Both the position numbers and the translations under genes were made by a program. Shown here one piece after another: positions 1 to 9,328 of a stretch of DNA of 64,000 bases. The stretch comes from Dyella lutea. Its GTDB lineage: Bacteria; Pseudomonadota; Gammaproteobacteria; Xanthomonadales; Rhodanobacteraceae. Under the pieces are notes generated by a model. It was not told the origin of the DNA. It searched no databases and saw nothing but the letters and a program-made list of their open reading frames with translations. The stretch lies in NCBI RefSeq assembly GCF_024158035.1, contig NZ_JAMZEK010000003.1, positions 62,001 through 126,000 on the forward strand. Direction: 5' to 3'. Within the stretch, counting starts at the first letter, position 1, and each line of letters starts with the position of its first letter.

Positions 1-574
1 GGCCGATCAGCTCGCGCGGCGGCAGGTCGACCAGCACGATGTCGCGTGCGCGGTCGAGGAAGGCATCCGGCACCGTCTCGCGCACGGCGACGCCGGTGAT
101 CCGCCGCACCTGGTCGTTGCGGCTCTCCAGGTGCTGCACGTTGAGCGTGGTGTAGACGGCGATGCCGGCGTCGAGCAGCTCGGCCACATCCTGCCAGCGC
201 TTGGCGTGCCGCCCGCCGGCCAGGTTGGTATGAGCGAGCTCGTCGACCAGCAGCACGGCGGGGCGTCGGGTGAGCGCGGCGTCGAGGTCGAATTCCTCCA
301 TCGCGTGGCCGCCGCGCTGCTCGCCCGGCCGCCGTGGCAGCGTTTCCAGGCCATCCAGCAGGGCGGCGGTTTCCGCACGGCCGTGGGTTTCCACCAGTCC
401 CACCACCACGTCGACACCCTGGCGCCGCAGCTCGCGTGCGGCCGAGAGCATGGCGAAGGTCTTGCCGACGCCGGGGGCGGCGCCGAGGAAGATCTTCAAT
501 CCGGCTTCGCGCGCATCCTCCTGCACGGCCTGCAGCAGGGCGTCGGCACGGGCGTTGCGGGGGGCGTCGGTCAT
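1..574 (-). CDS. kdpD: KdpD sensor histidine kinase, N-terminal fragment (cut by window edge)
   Basis: About 191 codons of the N-terminus of KdpD, the membrane sensor kinase that with KdpE controls kdp expression in response to potassium limitation. The visible part is the cytoplasmic KdpD domain: a P-loop GAAPGVGKT at residues 31-39, followed by the characteristic VETHGR and LVDELAHTN motifs, then TTLNVQHLESRND. The transmembrane, GAF and kinase domains lie beyond base 1. The ATG is 10 bases after the kdpC stop, so it is the distal gene of the kdp operon. Assignment is firm from these motifs plus context; activity of the full protein cannot be judged from a fragment. Confidence 0.95.
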   Translation of the reverse strand, partial: MTDAPRNARADALLQAVQEDAREAGLKIFLGAAPGVGKTFAMLSAARELRRQGVDVVVGLVETHGRAETAALLDGLETLPRRPGEQRGGHAMEEFDLDAALTRRPAVLLVDELAHTNLAGGRHAKRWQDVAELLDAGIAVYTTLNVQHLESRNDQVRRITGVAVRETVPDAFLDRARDIVLVDLPPRELIG

Positions 575-584
575 GGTCGTGGGC

Positions 585-1160
585 TCAGTGCGAGGGCGCG
601 TCCAGCGCCAGGTTCAGTGCCAGTACGTTCACCCGCGGCTCGCCGAACAGGCCCAGCCAGCGGCCCTGCGTGTGCGCCGCAACCAGTTGCCGTACCCGCG
701 CTACGTCGAGGTGACGGGCCCGCGCCACACGCGCCAGCTGGTACTGAGCTGCGGCCGGGCTGATCTCCGGGTCCAGGCCGCTGGCCGACGCGGTGACCAG
801 GTCCACCGGCACCGGCTGCGTGTTGCCGGGATCGGCCGCGTGCAGCGCCGCGATGCGCTGGCGCACCGCATCGGCCAGCGCGGGGTTGGTCGGGCCGAGG
901 TTGGAGCCGGCCGACGCTGCGCCGTTGTAAGGCTGCGGCGAGGTGGCCGAAGGACGACCCCAGAAGTAGCGCGGATCGTCGAACGGCTGGCCGATCAGCC
1001 GCGAACCGACGACGTGCCCGTCGCGCAAGATCAGGCTGCCGTCGGCCTGATGCGGAAACGCCACGTGGGCCACGCCGGTGACGGCGAGGGGATAGAGCAC
1101 GCCGGTGATGACGGTCATCACCAGCAGCATGAGCAGGGAAGCGCGCAGCAGCTTGAACAT
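585..1160 (-). CDS. kdpC: Potassium-transporting ATPase subunit KdpC
   Basis: 191 aa, the usual KdpC length. A single N-terminal membrane helix ([20 protein letters not shown], about residues 9-28) is followed by a periplasmic domain with family motifs such as [20 protein letters not shown] and [10 protein letters not shown]. KdpC stabilises the KdpFABC complex and contributes to its high K+ affinity. In most bacteria kdpC follows kdpB directly; here a porin gene and a small ORF sit between them. A GGAG-like ribosome site precedes the ATG. Confidence 0.97.
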   Translation of the reverse strand: MFKLLRASLLMLLVMTVITGVLYPLAVTGVAHVAFPHQADGSLILRDGHVVGSRLIGQPFDDPRYFWGRPSATSPQPYNGAASAGSNLGPTNPALADAVRQRIAALHAADPGNTQPVPVDLVTASASGLDPEISPAAAQYQLARVARARHLDVARVRQLVAAHTQGRWLGLFGEPRVNVLALNLALDAPSH

Positions 1161-1173
1161 GGGAGACCTCCGG

Positions 1174-1977
1174 TCAGAACGTGCCCTGCAGCATCACGAA
1201 GCCGCGCGTGCCGCCCACGTTGCGGGTGTCGCTGGCGTCGAGAAAGCTGGCGGTATGGCGATAGAACGCCGCATTGGTGGCGTGGGTGATGCCGCCGCTG
1301 AGCGACCAGTGCGGATCGAGCTGGAACTTGAGCGTGGCACCGACGTCGCTGTAGCCGGGATCGCGCGCGCCGTTCGCCAGCGGCACGGCGAGTGCGGTGG
1401 TGACGTGCGTATGACCGGCGTGCAGGGCCAGGCTCCAGGCATCGGTCAACGGCAACGTGGCATCCAACTGCAGGTAGCTGGTGCCCTTGGAGTCGCCGGT
1501 ATAGCCCTGCTCGGTATCGACGCCGAAATAGTCGGTGAGCGCACGGTTGTACTTCAGCGTGAACTGCTTCCAGCCCAGCGCCGCGTTGAACTCGGCGGTA
1601 TTGAGCGAGCGCCGTGGCAGGCCGGCCTGGTCGAGGTTGGCGCCGGGGTACACGTAGCCGTACAGGCCCACGCGCCAGGACCAGTCAGGGGTGATCGCCC
1701 GGCCATAGCTGGCGTAGAGATCCAGCTCCATCGCGCCGCCGGGATAGCTGCGTTCGCTGATGCTGGAACCCCAGAAGCCGGCGGCGAAGCCGTTCGGGTT
1801 GGCGTAGTCGGCGCCGCCCTGGATGGCCGGACGGCCCCAGGTCTGGGTCAGGCCGCGGAACATGTAGTCGGAGGTCACGGCGAGGTTGCCGGTGACCGGG
1901 CTGGCCGGCGCATCGTCGGCGATGGCCGTGGTACCGGCGAGCAGGAAGGGAAGCATGGTCAGGTAGTGCGGTTTCAT
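1174..1977 (-). CDS. TorF-family putative porin inserted in the kdp operon
   Basis: 267 aa with an N-terminal signal sequence ([20 protein letters not shown] then an acidic mature start) and alternating aromatic/polar beta-strand pattern. It ends in phenylalanine (MLQGTF), as expected of an outer-membrane beta-barrel substrate of BAM. Motifs such as [11 protein letters not shown] and LDLYASYG match the conserved family usually annotated as TorF-like/Gcw_chp porin. It is co-oriented with kdpB upstream and kdpC 13 bases downstream, so it is probably co-transcribed with the K+ pump. A role in outer-membrane permeation under K+ limitation is an inference from position only. Confidence 0.8.
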   Translation of the reverse strand: MKPHYLTMLPFLLAGTTAIADDAPASPVTGNLAVTSDYMFRGLTQTWGRPAIQGGADYANPNGFAAGFWGSSISERSYPGGAMELDLYASYGRAITPDWSWRVGLYGYVYPGANLDQAGLPRRSLNTAEFNAALGWKQFTLKYNRALTDYFGVDTEQGYTGDSKGTSYLQLDATLPLTDAWSLALHAGHTHVTTALAVPLANGARDPGYSDVGATLKFQLDPHWSLSGGITHATNAAFYRHTASFLDASDTRNVGGTRGFVMLQGTF

Positions 1978-2036
1978 CGATGTTGCTCCGCGTCGGGCGC
2001 TATGGCGCAGACGCTCGGGTGAGGAAGAGGCCGGTG

Positions 2037-2234
2037 TCAGATGCCGGCGTAGCCGCCAAGCACGTAGGCGTCGTCGTCCGACATGGCCGGCGGCAGGGGC
2101 GCCTCGGCCGTACGGGCGGCACGCGCCGGCAGCGCGATGACGACAGCGCAGTCGCTGTCGTCGGCCGACAGATGCAGTTGCACGTCATCGTGGGTGTGAT
2201 CGGGAAGGGAAACGGAGACTTTCAGGGTCTGCAT
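2037..2234 (-). CDS. Small hypothetical protein between kdpB and the porin
   Basis: 65 aa, start ATG preceded by a purine-rich stretch, 37 bases after the kdpB stop. It has no signal peptide or membrane helix; the N-terminal half (MQTLKVSVSLPDHTHDDVQL) looks beta-stranded and the middle is alanine/proline rich. I do not recognise a family. Support is position in a tightly packed operon and an intact frame with a plausible ribosome site. It could be a chance frame, but a 200-base gap would be unusual in this operon. Confidence 0.5.
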   Translation of the reverse strand: MQTLKVSVSLPDHTHDDVQLHLSADDSDCAVVIALPARAARTAEAPLPPAMSDDDAYVLGGYAGI

Positions 2235-2271
2235 GGTCGGTGTCCGTCGTGGGGAGATGGCGCCGGTGGCC

Positions 2272-4344
2272 TCAGGCGAGGCCCAGCGCGACGAGCAGCA
2301 GGTCGATCAGCTTGATGCCGAGGAAGGGCACGACGATGCCGCCCAGCCCGTACACCAGCAGGTTCCGCCGCAGCAGCGCGCCCGCGCCGAGCGCGCGGTA
2401 GGCCACGCCTTTCAGCGCCAGCGGAATCAGGAACACGATGATCAGCGCGTTGAAGATCACCGCCGACAGGATCGCGCTGCGCGGCGTGGCCAGGTGCATC
2501 ACGTTGAGCGCGTTGAGCGCCGGATAGGTGCTGGCGAAGGCGGCCGGGATGATCGCGAAGTACTTGGCGATGTCGTTGGCGATCGAGAACGTGGTCAGCG
2601 CGCCGCGGGTGATCAGCATCTGCTTGCCGATCGCCACGATCTCGATCAGCTTGGTCGGGTTGGAATCGAGGTCGACCATGTTGCCGGCCTCTTTCGCCGC
2701 CTGCGTGCCGCTGTTCATCGCCACCGCGACGTCGGCCTGCGCCAGCGCGGGCGCATCGTTGGTACCGTCGCCGCACATCGCAACCAGCCGGTTCTCGGAC
2801 TGGATCTCGCGGATCAGGGCGAGCTTGGCCTCCGGCGTGGCTTCGGCGAGGAAGTCGTCCACGCCCGCCTCGGCGGCGATCGCGGCGGCGGTGAGCGGGT
2901 TGTCGCCGGTGATCATCACCGTCTTGATGCCCATGGCGCGCATCTCGGCGAAGCGCTCCTTGATGCCGCCCTTGACGATGTCCTTCAGCTCGATCACACC
3001 AAGTGCGCGCGCGTTCTCGGCCACGATCAGCGGCGTGGCGCCGCGCCGGGCGATGTCTTCGGCAACGCGCTTGACCGCCGGCGGCAGGTGGCTGCCGAGG
3101 CCGTCCAGATGGCGCTCCACCGCATCGACGGCACCCTTGCGGATCGCGCGGCCGGGCAGGTCGACGCCGCTCATGCGGGTCTGCGCGGTGAACGGCACGA
3201 ACTCGCCGATGGCTTCGTCGCGCTCGGGCGCCGCCAGGCCATGGCGCTCACGCGCCAGCATCACCACGCTGCGGCCCTCGGGCGTCTCGTCGGCCAGCGA
3301 AGCCAATTGCGCCGCTTCGGCCAGTACGCGTTCGTCGATGCCCGGCGCGGGCAGGAAGGCGACCGCCTGGCGGTTGCCCAGGGTGATCGTGCCGGTCTTG
3401 TCCAGCAGCAGCACGTCGACGTCGCCGGCCGCTTCCACCGCACGGCCGGAGGTGGCGATGACGTTGGCGCGGATCATCCGGTCCATGCCGGCGATGCCGA
3501 TCGCCGACAGCAGCGCGCCGATCGTGGTCGGGATCAGGCACACCAGCAGCGCCACCAGCACGGTGAGGGTGATCGGGTTGCCGCTGCCGGCGGCCTGCAC
3601 GCTGTAGATGGAGTACGGCAGCAGGGTCGCGCAGGCGAGCAGGAAGATCAGCGTGAACTTGGCCAGCAGGATGGTCAGCGCGATCTCGTTCGGCGTCTTG
3701 CGCCGCGCGGCGCCTTCCACCATCGCGATCATGCGGTCGAGGAAGCTCTCGCCCGGGTTGCGGGTAATGCGCACCACCAGCCAGTCCGACAGCAGCTGGG
3801 TGCCGCCGGTGACCGCGCTGCGGTCGCCGCCGGCCTCGCGGATCACCGGCGCGGATTCGCCGGTGATCGCCGCCTCGTTGACGCTGGCGGCGCCGATGAT
3901 CGCCTCGCCGTCGCCCGGCAGGATGTCACCGGCTTCCACCAGCACCACGTCGCCGGCGCGCAGGTCGGCCGAGGACATCACCGTCACTGGGGCCTCGCGG
4001 CGTGCTGCGGCGAGCTTCTTCGCCGGCACCGCGCGGCGCGTGCTGCGCAGCGCGTTGGCCTGCGCCTTGCCGCGTCCTTCGGCCAGCGCCTCGGCGAAGT
4101 TGGCAAACAGCAGGGTGAACCACAGCCACAGGCTCACCCAGAAGATGAAGCCGGTCGGCGCTTCGCCGTGGCCGGTCAGTGCCTGCACCCACAGCCCGGT
4201 GGTCAGCGCGCTGCACAGGAACACCACGAACATCACCGGATTGCGGAACTGCAGCCGCGGCGACAGTTTGCGGAAGGCGTCGACGACGGCGGCGAGCACC
4301 AGCTCGCGGTCGAAACGCACGCTAGCCTGGGTATGCGAAGTCAT
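2272..4344 (-). CDS. kdpB: Potassium-transporting P-type ATPase subunit KdpB
   Basis: 690 aa, full length for KdpB, the catalytic ATPase subunit of the high-affinity K+ pump. Visible landmarks: the actuator-domain TGES (residues 161-164), the phosphorylation motif DKTGT with Asp315, the hinge/P-domain motifs [10 protein letters not shown] and [20 protein letters not shown]. The transmembrane segment [15 protein letters not shown] carries the Pro-Thr motif of KdpB helix 4. Its ATG lies 3 bases from the kdpA stop, implying translational coupling. Confidence 0.99.
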   Translation of the reverse strand: MTSHTQASVRFDRELVLAAVVDAFRKLSPRLQFRNPVMFVVFLCSALTTGLWVQALTGHGEAPTGFIFWVSLWLWFTLLFANFAEALAEGRGKAQANALRSTRRAVPAKKLAAARREAPVTVMSSADLRAGDVVLVEAGDILPGDGEAIIGAASVNEAAITGESAPVIREAGGDRSAVTGGTQLLSDWLVVRITRNPGESFLDRMIAMVEGAARRKTPNEIALTILLAKFTLIFLLACATLLPYSIYSVQAAGSGNPITLTVLVALLVCLIPTTIGALLSAIGIAGMDRMIRANVIATSGRAVEAAGDVDVLLLDKTGTITLGNRQAVAFLPAPGIDERVLAEAAQLASLADETPEGRSVVMLARERHGLAAPERDEAIGEFVPFTAQTRMSGVDLPGRAIRKGAVDAVERHLDGLGSHLPPAVKRVAEDIARRGATPLIVAENARALGVIELKDIVKGGIKERFAEMRAMGIKTVMITGDNPLTAAAIAAEAGVDDFLAEATPEAKLALIREIQSENRLVAMCGDGTNDAPALAQADVAVAMNSGTQAAKEAGNMVDLDSNPTKLIEIVAIGKQMLITRGALTTFSIANDIAKYFAIIPAAFASTYPALNALNVMHLATPRSAILSAVIFNALIIVFLIPLALKGVAYRALGAGALLRRNLLVYGLGGIVVPFLGIKLIDLLLVALGLA

Positions 4345-4347
4345 GGA

Positions 4348-6147
4348 TCAGTGCCCCGAAAGAGATTCGACGATCGGCCCGAGCGCGAGCGCGGGCAGGA
4401 AGGTGAGTGCGCCCACCACGATCACCACGCAGGCCAGCAGCGCGACGAACAGCGGCGTGTGGGTGGGCAGGGTGCCGGCCGACGGCGGCACGTGGCGCTT
4501 GGCGGCCAGCGAGCCGGCCATGGCGAGCATCGCCACGATCAGCGGATAGCGCGCCAGGAACATGCAGATGCCGAGCAGCACGTTCCAGAACGGCGTGTTG
4601 GCGGAGAGGCCGGCGAACGCGCTGCCGTTGTTGTTGGAGGCCGAGCTGACCGCGTAGAGGATCTCGCTGAAGCCGTGCGCGCCCGGGTTGGCCAGTCCGG
4701 CGACACCCGCCGGCGCCATCACCGCGATGGCGGTGCCGATCACCACCAGCGCGCAGGGAATCAGCACGGCGATCGAGGCCATCTTCATCTCGTGCGCCTC
4801 GATCTTCTTGCCGAGGTACTCGGGCGTGCGTCCGACCATCAGGCCGGCGATGAACACCGCGACCACGGCGAAGGCGAGCAGGCCGTACAGGCCGGAGCCG
4901 ACGCCACCGAAGATCACCTCGCCGAGCTGGATCAGCCACATCGGCACCAGGCCGCCGAGCGGGGTGAACGAGTCGTGCATCGCGTTCACCGAGCCGTTGG
5001 AGGCGGCGGTGGTGGCGGTGGCCCACACCGTCGAGTCGACGATGCCGAAGCGCGTCTCCTTGCCCTCCATGTTGCCGCCCGCCTGCAGTGCGCTGGCATG
5101 CTGGTCCACGCCCAGGTGCGCCAGCATCGGCGTGCCGGCCTGTTCGGCGGCGGTGCAGGCGATCAGCAGCGGCACGAAGATCGCCAGCATCGTCGCCAGC
5201 AACGCCCAGCCCTGACGACGGTCGCCGACCATGCGGCCGAAGGTCAGGCACAGCGCCGCCGGAATCAGCAGGATCGACAGCACCTCCAACAGGTTGCTCA
5301 GCGGCGTCGGGTTCTCGTACGGATGCGCCGAGTTGACGTTGAAGAAGCCGCCGCCGTTGGTACCCAACTGCTTGATCGCGATCTGCGAGGCGGCCGGTCC
5401 CATCGGCAGGGTCTGCGTGGTCACCGGCACGTCGCGGGTCTGGTCGTGGCCCTGGGCATCCTTCATCGGATGGCCGGCAGCGTCCTTGACCGTCTCGGTG
5501 ATGTGGCTGGGCTGGACCAGCGTGGCCTCGGCGTAGGGGTGGAAGTTCTGCACCACACCCTGCGAGACCAGCGCCAGCGCGAGCAGCAGCGACAGCGGCA
5601 ACAGCACGTACAACGTGCTGCGGGTGAGGTCGACCCAGAAGTTGCCCAGGCCCTGTGCGCTTCTGCGGACGAAGCCGCGGATCACCGCCACCAACACGGC
5701 GATGCCGGTGGCCGCGGAGAGGAAGTTCTGCACCGCCAGGCCAAGCATCTGGGTCAGGTAGCTCATCGTCGACTCGCCGCCGTAGCCCTGCCAGTTGGTG
5801 TTGGTGGCGAAGCTGATGGCGGTGTTCATCGACGAGTCGGCAGACACCGCCGGCAGGTGCGCCGGGTTGAGCGGCAGCCATGCCTGGCAGCGCTGCAGCG
5901 CGTAGACCACGAGCAGGCCGACCAGGTTGAACACGAGCATGGCCAGCGTGTAGCGCTTCCAGCCCATGTCTTCGTCGGCACGGATGCCGCACAGGCGATA
6001 GATCGCGCGCTCGATGCCACCGCCGAAGCGGGTGACGCGGTTGGGCGTGTCGGCGAACACGCGCGCCATGTAGCTGCCCAGCGGGATCGCCAGCAGCAAA
6101 AGCAGGCCCAGGAACAGACCCATCTGCAGATAGTCGTTGGCGGTCAT
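4348..6147 (-). CDS. kdpA: Potassium-transporting ATPase subunit KdpA
   Basis: 599 aa with about ten hydrophobic segments. KdpA is the channel-like K+-binding subunit related to Trk/Ktr. Selectivity-filter-like loops are visible, for example INTNW (SFATNTNWQGYGGES), IKQLGTNGGGFFNVNSAHP and SASNNNGSAFAG, with the conserved glycines. I chose the ATG at 6147 because it overlaps the kdpF stop (ATGA) and has a GGAG 8-9 bases upstream; a longer reading to 6180 would run back into kdpF. Confidence 0.98.
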   Translation of the reverse strand: MTANDYLQMGLFLGLLLLLAIPLGSYMARVFADTPNRVTRFGGGIERAIYRLCGIRADEDMGWKRYTLAMLVFNLVGLLVVYALQRCQAWLPLNPAHLPAVSADSSMNTAISFATNTNWQGYGGESTMSYLTQMLGLAVQNFLSAATGIAVLVAVIRGFVRRSAQGLGNFWVDLTRSTLYVLLPLSLLLALALVSQGVVQNFHPYAEATLVQPSHITETVKDAAGHPMKDAQGHDQTRDVPVTTQTLPMGPAASQIAIKQLGTNGGGFFNVNSAHPYENPTPLSNLLEVLSILLIPAALCLTFGRMVGDRRQGWALLATMLAIFVPLLIACTAAEQAGTPMLAHLGVDQHASALQAGGNMEGKETRFGIVDSTVWATATTAASNGSVNAMHDSFTPLGGLVPMWLIQLGEVIFGGVGSGLYGLLAFAVVAVFIAGLMVGRTPEYLGKKIEAHEMKMASIAVLIPCALVVIGTAIAVMAPAGVAGLANPGAHGFSEILYAVSSASNNNGSAFAGLSANTPFWNVLLGICMFLARYPLIVAMLAMAGSLAAKRHVPPSAGTLPTHTPLFVALLACVVIVVGALTFLPALALGPIVESLSGH

Positions 6148-6236
6148 TCGAACCACTCCGGCTTGAGCAGGGCCACGCACAGGTAGCCGGTGACGGCCAC
6201 CGCGAGCACGGCGGCGAGGATGTAGAGAACGGTCAT
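6144..6236 (-). CDS. kdpF: Potassium-transporting ATPase subunit KdpF
   Basis: 30-aa single-helix peptide (starts MTVLYILAAVLAVAVTGYL, ends LLKPEWFE). KdpF is a small membrane peptide that stabilises the KdpABC complex. It is directly upstream of kdpA, with its TGA overlapping the kdpA ATG, and has an AAGGAAC-type ribosome site. The C-terminal KPExF pattern is typical of the family. Confidence 0.92.
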   Translation of the reverse strand: MTVLYILAAVLAVAVTGYLCVALLKPEWFE

Positions 6237-6262
6237 GGCAGGTTCCTTCGGGGCGCGGCCGC

Positions 6263-6352
6263 TCAGCGGCGGCCGAGCCGGTCGCACAGGCGCACCAGGC
6301 CGCCGGTGAGGGCGGCCAGGGCGGCGATCAGCAAGAGGTAGGGGATATCCAA
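6263..6352 (-). CDS. Small hydrophobic ORF at the head of the kdp operon
   Basis: A 29-aa frame with TTG start and ACGGAG 9 bases upstream, 26 bases before kdpF. The product is one predicted membrane helix (DIPYLLLIAALAALTGGLV) followed by a positively charged tail RLCDRLGRR, so the N-terminus would be outside and the C-terminus in. From memory, similar short single-helix ORFs precede kdpF in other proteobacteria, but I cannot verify this. It may be a structural micro-subunit or a leader peptide. The non-ATG start lowers confidence. Confidence 0.55.
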   Translation of the reverse strand: MDIPYLLLIAALAALTGGLVRLCDRLGRR

Positions 6353-6408
6353 GGGAGAAGGCTCCGTCGAGGTGACGGCGCGCATTCTCGAAACCGGCGC
6401 ATAAGAAA

Positions 6409-6432
6409 GGGGTAGCGAAAAATCGCTACCCC
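6409..6432 (-). terminator. Perfect inverted repeat between murB and the kdp operon
   Basis: Ten-base perfect stem (GGGGTAGCGA / TCGCTACCCC) with a 4-base A/T loop. Read leftward, as murB is transcribed, the hairpin is followed by TTTCTTATG, a weak U-tract, so it can serve as the murB terminator. It is also about 57 bases upstream of the first kdp ORF and could be an operator or part of the kdp leader. Confidence 0.55.
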
Positions 6433-6477
6433 ATATAGATCGCGTAAAAAGTCACGCGGCCGGGCGGCCGCGCGCGC

Positions 6478-7524
6478 TCAGGCACCGATGACCAGCGGCT
6501 CGGGCTCCAGCTTCACGCCGAAGGTGGCTTCCACGCTGGCGATCACCTGGCTGGCGAGCGCCCACAGTTCGCGGCCGGTGGCCTGGCCGTGGTTGACCAG
6601 CACCAGCGCGTGGCGCGAGGAAATGCCGGCATCGCCTTCGCGATAACCCTTCAGCCCGGCCGCCTCGATCAGCCAGGCGGCGGACAGCTTGCAGCGGCCG
6701 TCGGCGGTGGGCCAGGCGACCAGCTCGGGGTGTTCGCGTTTCAGCGCCTCGCCAGTGGCGGCGTCGACGATCGGATTCTTGAAGAAGCTGCCGGCATTGC
6801 CGATCACCGCCGGGTCGGGCAGCTTGCGCGTGCGCAGGTGGATGATCGCCTCCGCCACGTGGAACGGCGCCGGCTTGTCCACGCCCATGCGTGCCAGCTC
6901 CTCGCGGATGCCGGCGTAGTCCAGGCGCAGCTCGCGGGTGCGCGGCAACGCGAAGCGCACGGCGGTGACCACGTAGCGGCCGGGCTCGCGCTTGAACAGC
7001 GAGTCGCGATAGCCGAAGGCGCAGGCGGCGTGGTCCAGCGTCACCACCTGGCGCTCGCGGGTATCCCACGCTTCCACGCTGTCGATGAACTCGGCCACTT
7101 CGGTACCGTAGGCGCCGATGTTCTGGATCGGTGCGGCGCCGACCGTGCCGGGGATCAGGATCAGGTTCTCCAGCCCGGCGATGCCCTGGCCCAGGGTCCA
7201 GCGCACGAAATCGTCCCAGCGCTCGCCGGCGGCCACCGCCAGCCGCACGATGCGGCCGTCATCCTCCACCTGCACGCCCTGGGTGGCCATCGCCAGCACG
7301 GTGCCGTCGAAGTCGCCGGCGAACAGCACATTGCTGCCTTCGCCGAGCACCAGCAGCGGACCCTGATGCACGGCGGGGAAGTCGAGTAGCTCGGGCAGCT
7401 TGCTGGCGTCGCGGATCTCCGCCAGCAGTCGTGCCTTCGCCGCCACGCGCAGCGTGTTGCGGCGGGCCAGCGGGGCGTTCTCGATCAGCGTATAGCCGCC
7501 CATGTCGATGCGCTCAGCGGCCAT
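6478..7524 (-). CDS. murB: UDP-N-acetylenolpyruvoylglucosamine reductase
   Basis: 348 aa type I MurB. It uses NADPH and FAD to reduce UDP-GlcNAc-enolpyruvate to UDP-MurNAc, the second committed step of peptidoglycan synthesis in the cytoplasm. FAD-domain motifs [11 protein letters not shown] and [21 protein letters not shown] are present, as is YRDSLFK of type I enzymes. The catalytic serine loop is [10 protein letters not shown], with a C-terminal glutamate near [12 protein letters not shown]. The ATG has GGAGG 7 bases upstream and overlaps the end of pyrD by 11 bases, implying co-expression. Confidence 0.98.
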   Translation of the reverse strand: MAAERIDMGGYTLIENAPLARRNTLRVAAKARLLAEIRDASKLPELLDFPAVHQGPLLVLGEGSNVLFAGDFDGTVLAMATQGVQVEDDGRIVRLAVAAGERWDDFVRWTLGQGIAGLENLILIPGTVGAAPIQNIGAYGTEVAEFIDSVEAWDTRERQVVTLDHAACAFGYRDSLFKREPGRYVVTAVRFALPRTRELRLDYAGIREELARMGVDKPAPFHVAEAIIHLRTRKLPDPAVIGNAGSFFKNPIVDAATGEALKREHPELVAWPTADGRCKLSAAWLIEAAGLKGYREGDAGISSRHALVLVNHGQATGRELWALASQVIASVEATFGVKLEPEPLVIGA

Positions 7525-8551
7525 CGGCGCCTCCGCGCTGGCGGCGGATCTCGTCGACGCACTCGGCGATCAGTGCCGGGCCGCGGTAGATCAGGCCGGA
7601 ATAGACCTGCAACAGCGACGCGCCGGCGTCGAGCTTGGCGACCGCGTCGCCGCCATCGAGGATGCCGCCGACGCCGACGATGCCGACCTTGCCCTGCAGC
7701 CGTTCGGCCATGCCGCGCTGCACCGCGGTGGCGCGCGCCATCAGCGGCCGGCCGGACAGGCCGCCGGTTTCCTGCCCTTGCGGGTCGGAAGCCACGGCGC
7801 TGTGGTCGATCGTGGTGTTGGTGCAGATCACGCCGTCCACGCCGCTGGCCAGCAGCACCTCGGCGATGGCGTCGAGCTCGGTTTCGGACAGGTCCGGCGC
7901 GATCTTCAGCAGCATCGGCTTGCGCGCGCCGTGCTGTGCGCCCAGCCGCTCCTGCGCCTCGCGCAGGGTGCCGATGAAGCGGCGCAGGGTCTCCTCTTCC
8001 TGCAGGTCGCGCAGGCCCTGGGTGTTGGGCGAGGAGATGTTCACCGTGACGTAGCTGGCACGCGCGTAGACGCGCTCGAGGCAGAACAGGTAGTCGTCGA
8101 CCGCCTTCTCGTTCGGCGTGTCCTTGTTCTTGCCGATGTTGATGCCGAGGACGCCGGCATACGATGACTGCTCGGCATTGCGCACCAGCGCGTCGACGCC
8201 GTCGTTGTTGAACCCGAGGCGGTTGATGATCGCCTCGTGCGCAGCCAGGCGGAACATCCGCGGCTTCGGGTTGCCCGGCTGCGGGCGCGGCGTGGTGGTA
8301 CCGACCTCGACGAAGCCGAAGCCCAGCGCGCCGAGTGCGTCCAGGTGATCGGCGTTCTTGTCCAGGCCGGCCGCCAGGCCGACCGGGTTGGGGAAGCGGA
8401 TGCCGAGGGCGTCGACCGGGAAGTCTGCCGGCGGCGTGGCGACGAAGCGCAAAAGCTCGCTGCGATGCGCGACATCGAGCCCGTACAGGGTCAGCCCGTG
8501 GGCGGTTTCGGGAGCAAGCGCGAACAGCAGGGGGCGCAGGGTTCGATACAT
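7514..8551 (-). CDS. pyrD: Dihydroorotate dehydrogenase (quinone), class 2
   Basis: 345 aa. PyrD oxidises dihydroorotate to orotate in pyrimidine synthesis, passing electrons from FMN to the membrane quinone. The class 2 N-terminal helix ([20 protein letters not shown]) is present, then FMN-barrel motifs [52 protein letters not shown] and [13 protein letters not shown]. It lies 4 bases after the methyltransferase and overlaps murB. Confidence 0.98.
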   Translation of the reverse strand: MYRTLRPLLFALAPETAHGLTLYGLDVAHRSELLRFVATPPADFPVDALGIRFPNPVGLAAGLDKNADHLDALGALGFGFVEVGTTTPRPQPGNPKPRMFRLAAHEAIINRLGFNNDGVDALVRNAEQSSYAGVLGINIGKNKDTPNEKAVDDYLFCLERVYARASYVTVNISSPNTQGLRDLQEEETLRRFIGTLREAQERLGAQHGARKPMLLKIAPDLSETELDAIAEVLLASGVDGVICTNTTIDHSAVASDPQGQETGGLSGRPLMARATAVQRGMAERLQGKVGIVGVGGILDGGDAVAKLDAGASLLQVYSGLIYRGPALIAECVDEIRRQRGGADGR

Positions 8552-8555
8552 GCGG

Positions 8556-9323
8556 TCAGCTCAGGGTGCCCACGTAGACGCGGGTGTCGTAGGTGAAGTC
8601 AATGCGGCCGTCGACCGCGGTGGCGTCGAACAGCTTACGCAGGGCATCAAGCATCGGTGCGTGCTGACGATGGCCCGCCTGCGGCGCGTAGGAGGAGGAC
8701 ATCAGGCGGCCCTCGAGCGCGTCGAAATCCAGCTTCTGGCCGTGGTCGAAGCGCCCCGCGCTGCGGAAGCCGCTGCCGAACCACGCGCGCATGCGCGATT
8801 CGTCGGCGTAGCGCTCGGCCACGCTGGTGTAGTCGGTGCCGTAATGCTGGAGCAGCGCCTCGTAGCCTTCCAGGAACGGCGTGCCGGTGAGGCGACGCGA
8901 GTTCCACACGATCGCCGCCAGGCCGCCTGGGCGCAGGATGCGCGCGAACTCGCGACGGGCCGCCGCTTCGTCGAACCAGTGGAAGGCCTGCGCCACCACG
9001 ACCAGCGCGACGCTGCCATCGGGCAGGCCGGTGGCGTCGGCACGGCCATCCACGGCGTTGAAGCGCGGGTTGTCGCCCAGCCAACGCTCGGCTGCCATGC
9101 GCATTGGCGCGTTCGGTTCCACCGCGGTGACGTGGTGGCCTGCATCGAGGAACAGCCTTGCCGAAATGCCGGTGCCTGCGCCGATATCGGCCACGTCCCA
9201 GGACGCGTCCACGCCGTGTTCGCGACGCAACCAGTCGACCAGCGCGACCGGATAGTCGGGGCGATAGCGCACGTAGTCGGCGACGCGGTCGCTGAAGCGC
9301 TCGGTGCTGCGCAGGTCGGACAT
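8556..9323 (-). CDS. Class I SAM-dependent methyltransferase
   Basis: 255 aa. The Rossmann SAM-binding motif is [19 protein letters not shown] near residues 43-61, followed by the acidic motif [13 protein letters not shown] and [18 protein letters not shown]. This matches the UbiE/methyltransf_11 group; the AQAFHWFD motif is common in small-molecule methyltransferases of this type. The substrate cannot be read from the sequence. The ATG lies 5 bases after the SDR stop and the stop 4 bases before pyrD, so it belongs to the same leftward cluster. Confidence 0.85.
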   Translation of the reverse strand: MSDLRSTERFSDRVADYVRYRPDYPVALVDWLRREHGVDASWDVADIGAGTGISARLFLDAGHHVTAVEPNAPMRMAAERWLGDNPRFNAVDGRADATGLPDGSVALVVVAQAFHWFDEAAARREFARILRPGGLAAIVWNSRRLTGTPFLEGYEALLQHYGTDYTSVAERYADESRMRAWFGSGFRSAGRFDHGQKLDFDALEGRLMSSSYAPQAGHRQHAPMLDALRKLFDATAVDGRIDFTYDTRVYVGTLS

Positions 9324-9328
9324 GGGAT

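Noticed and set aside
2233-6186. A 1317-codon open frame on the + strand opposite kdpA/kdpB
   Set aside because: It is rich in His, Arg, Gln and Asp with no domain pattern; it is a high-GC antisense shadow of the clearly real kdp genes.
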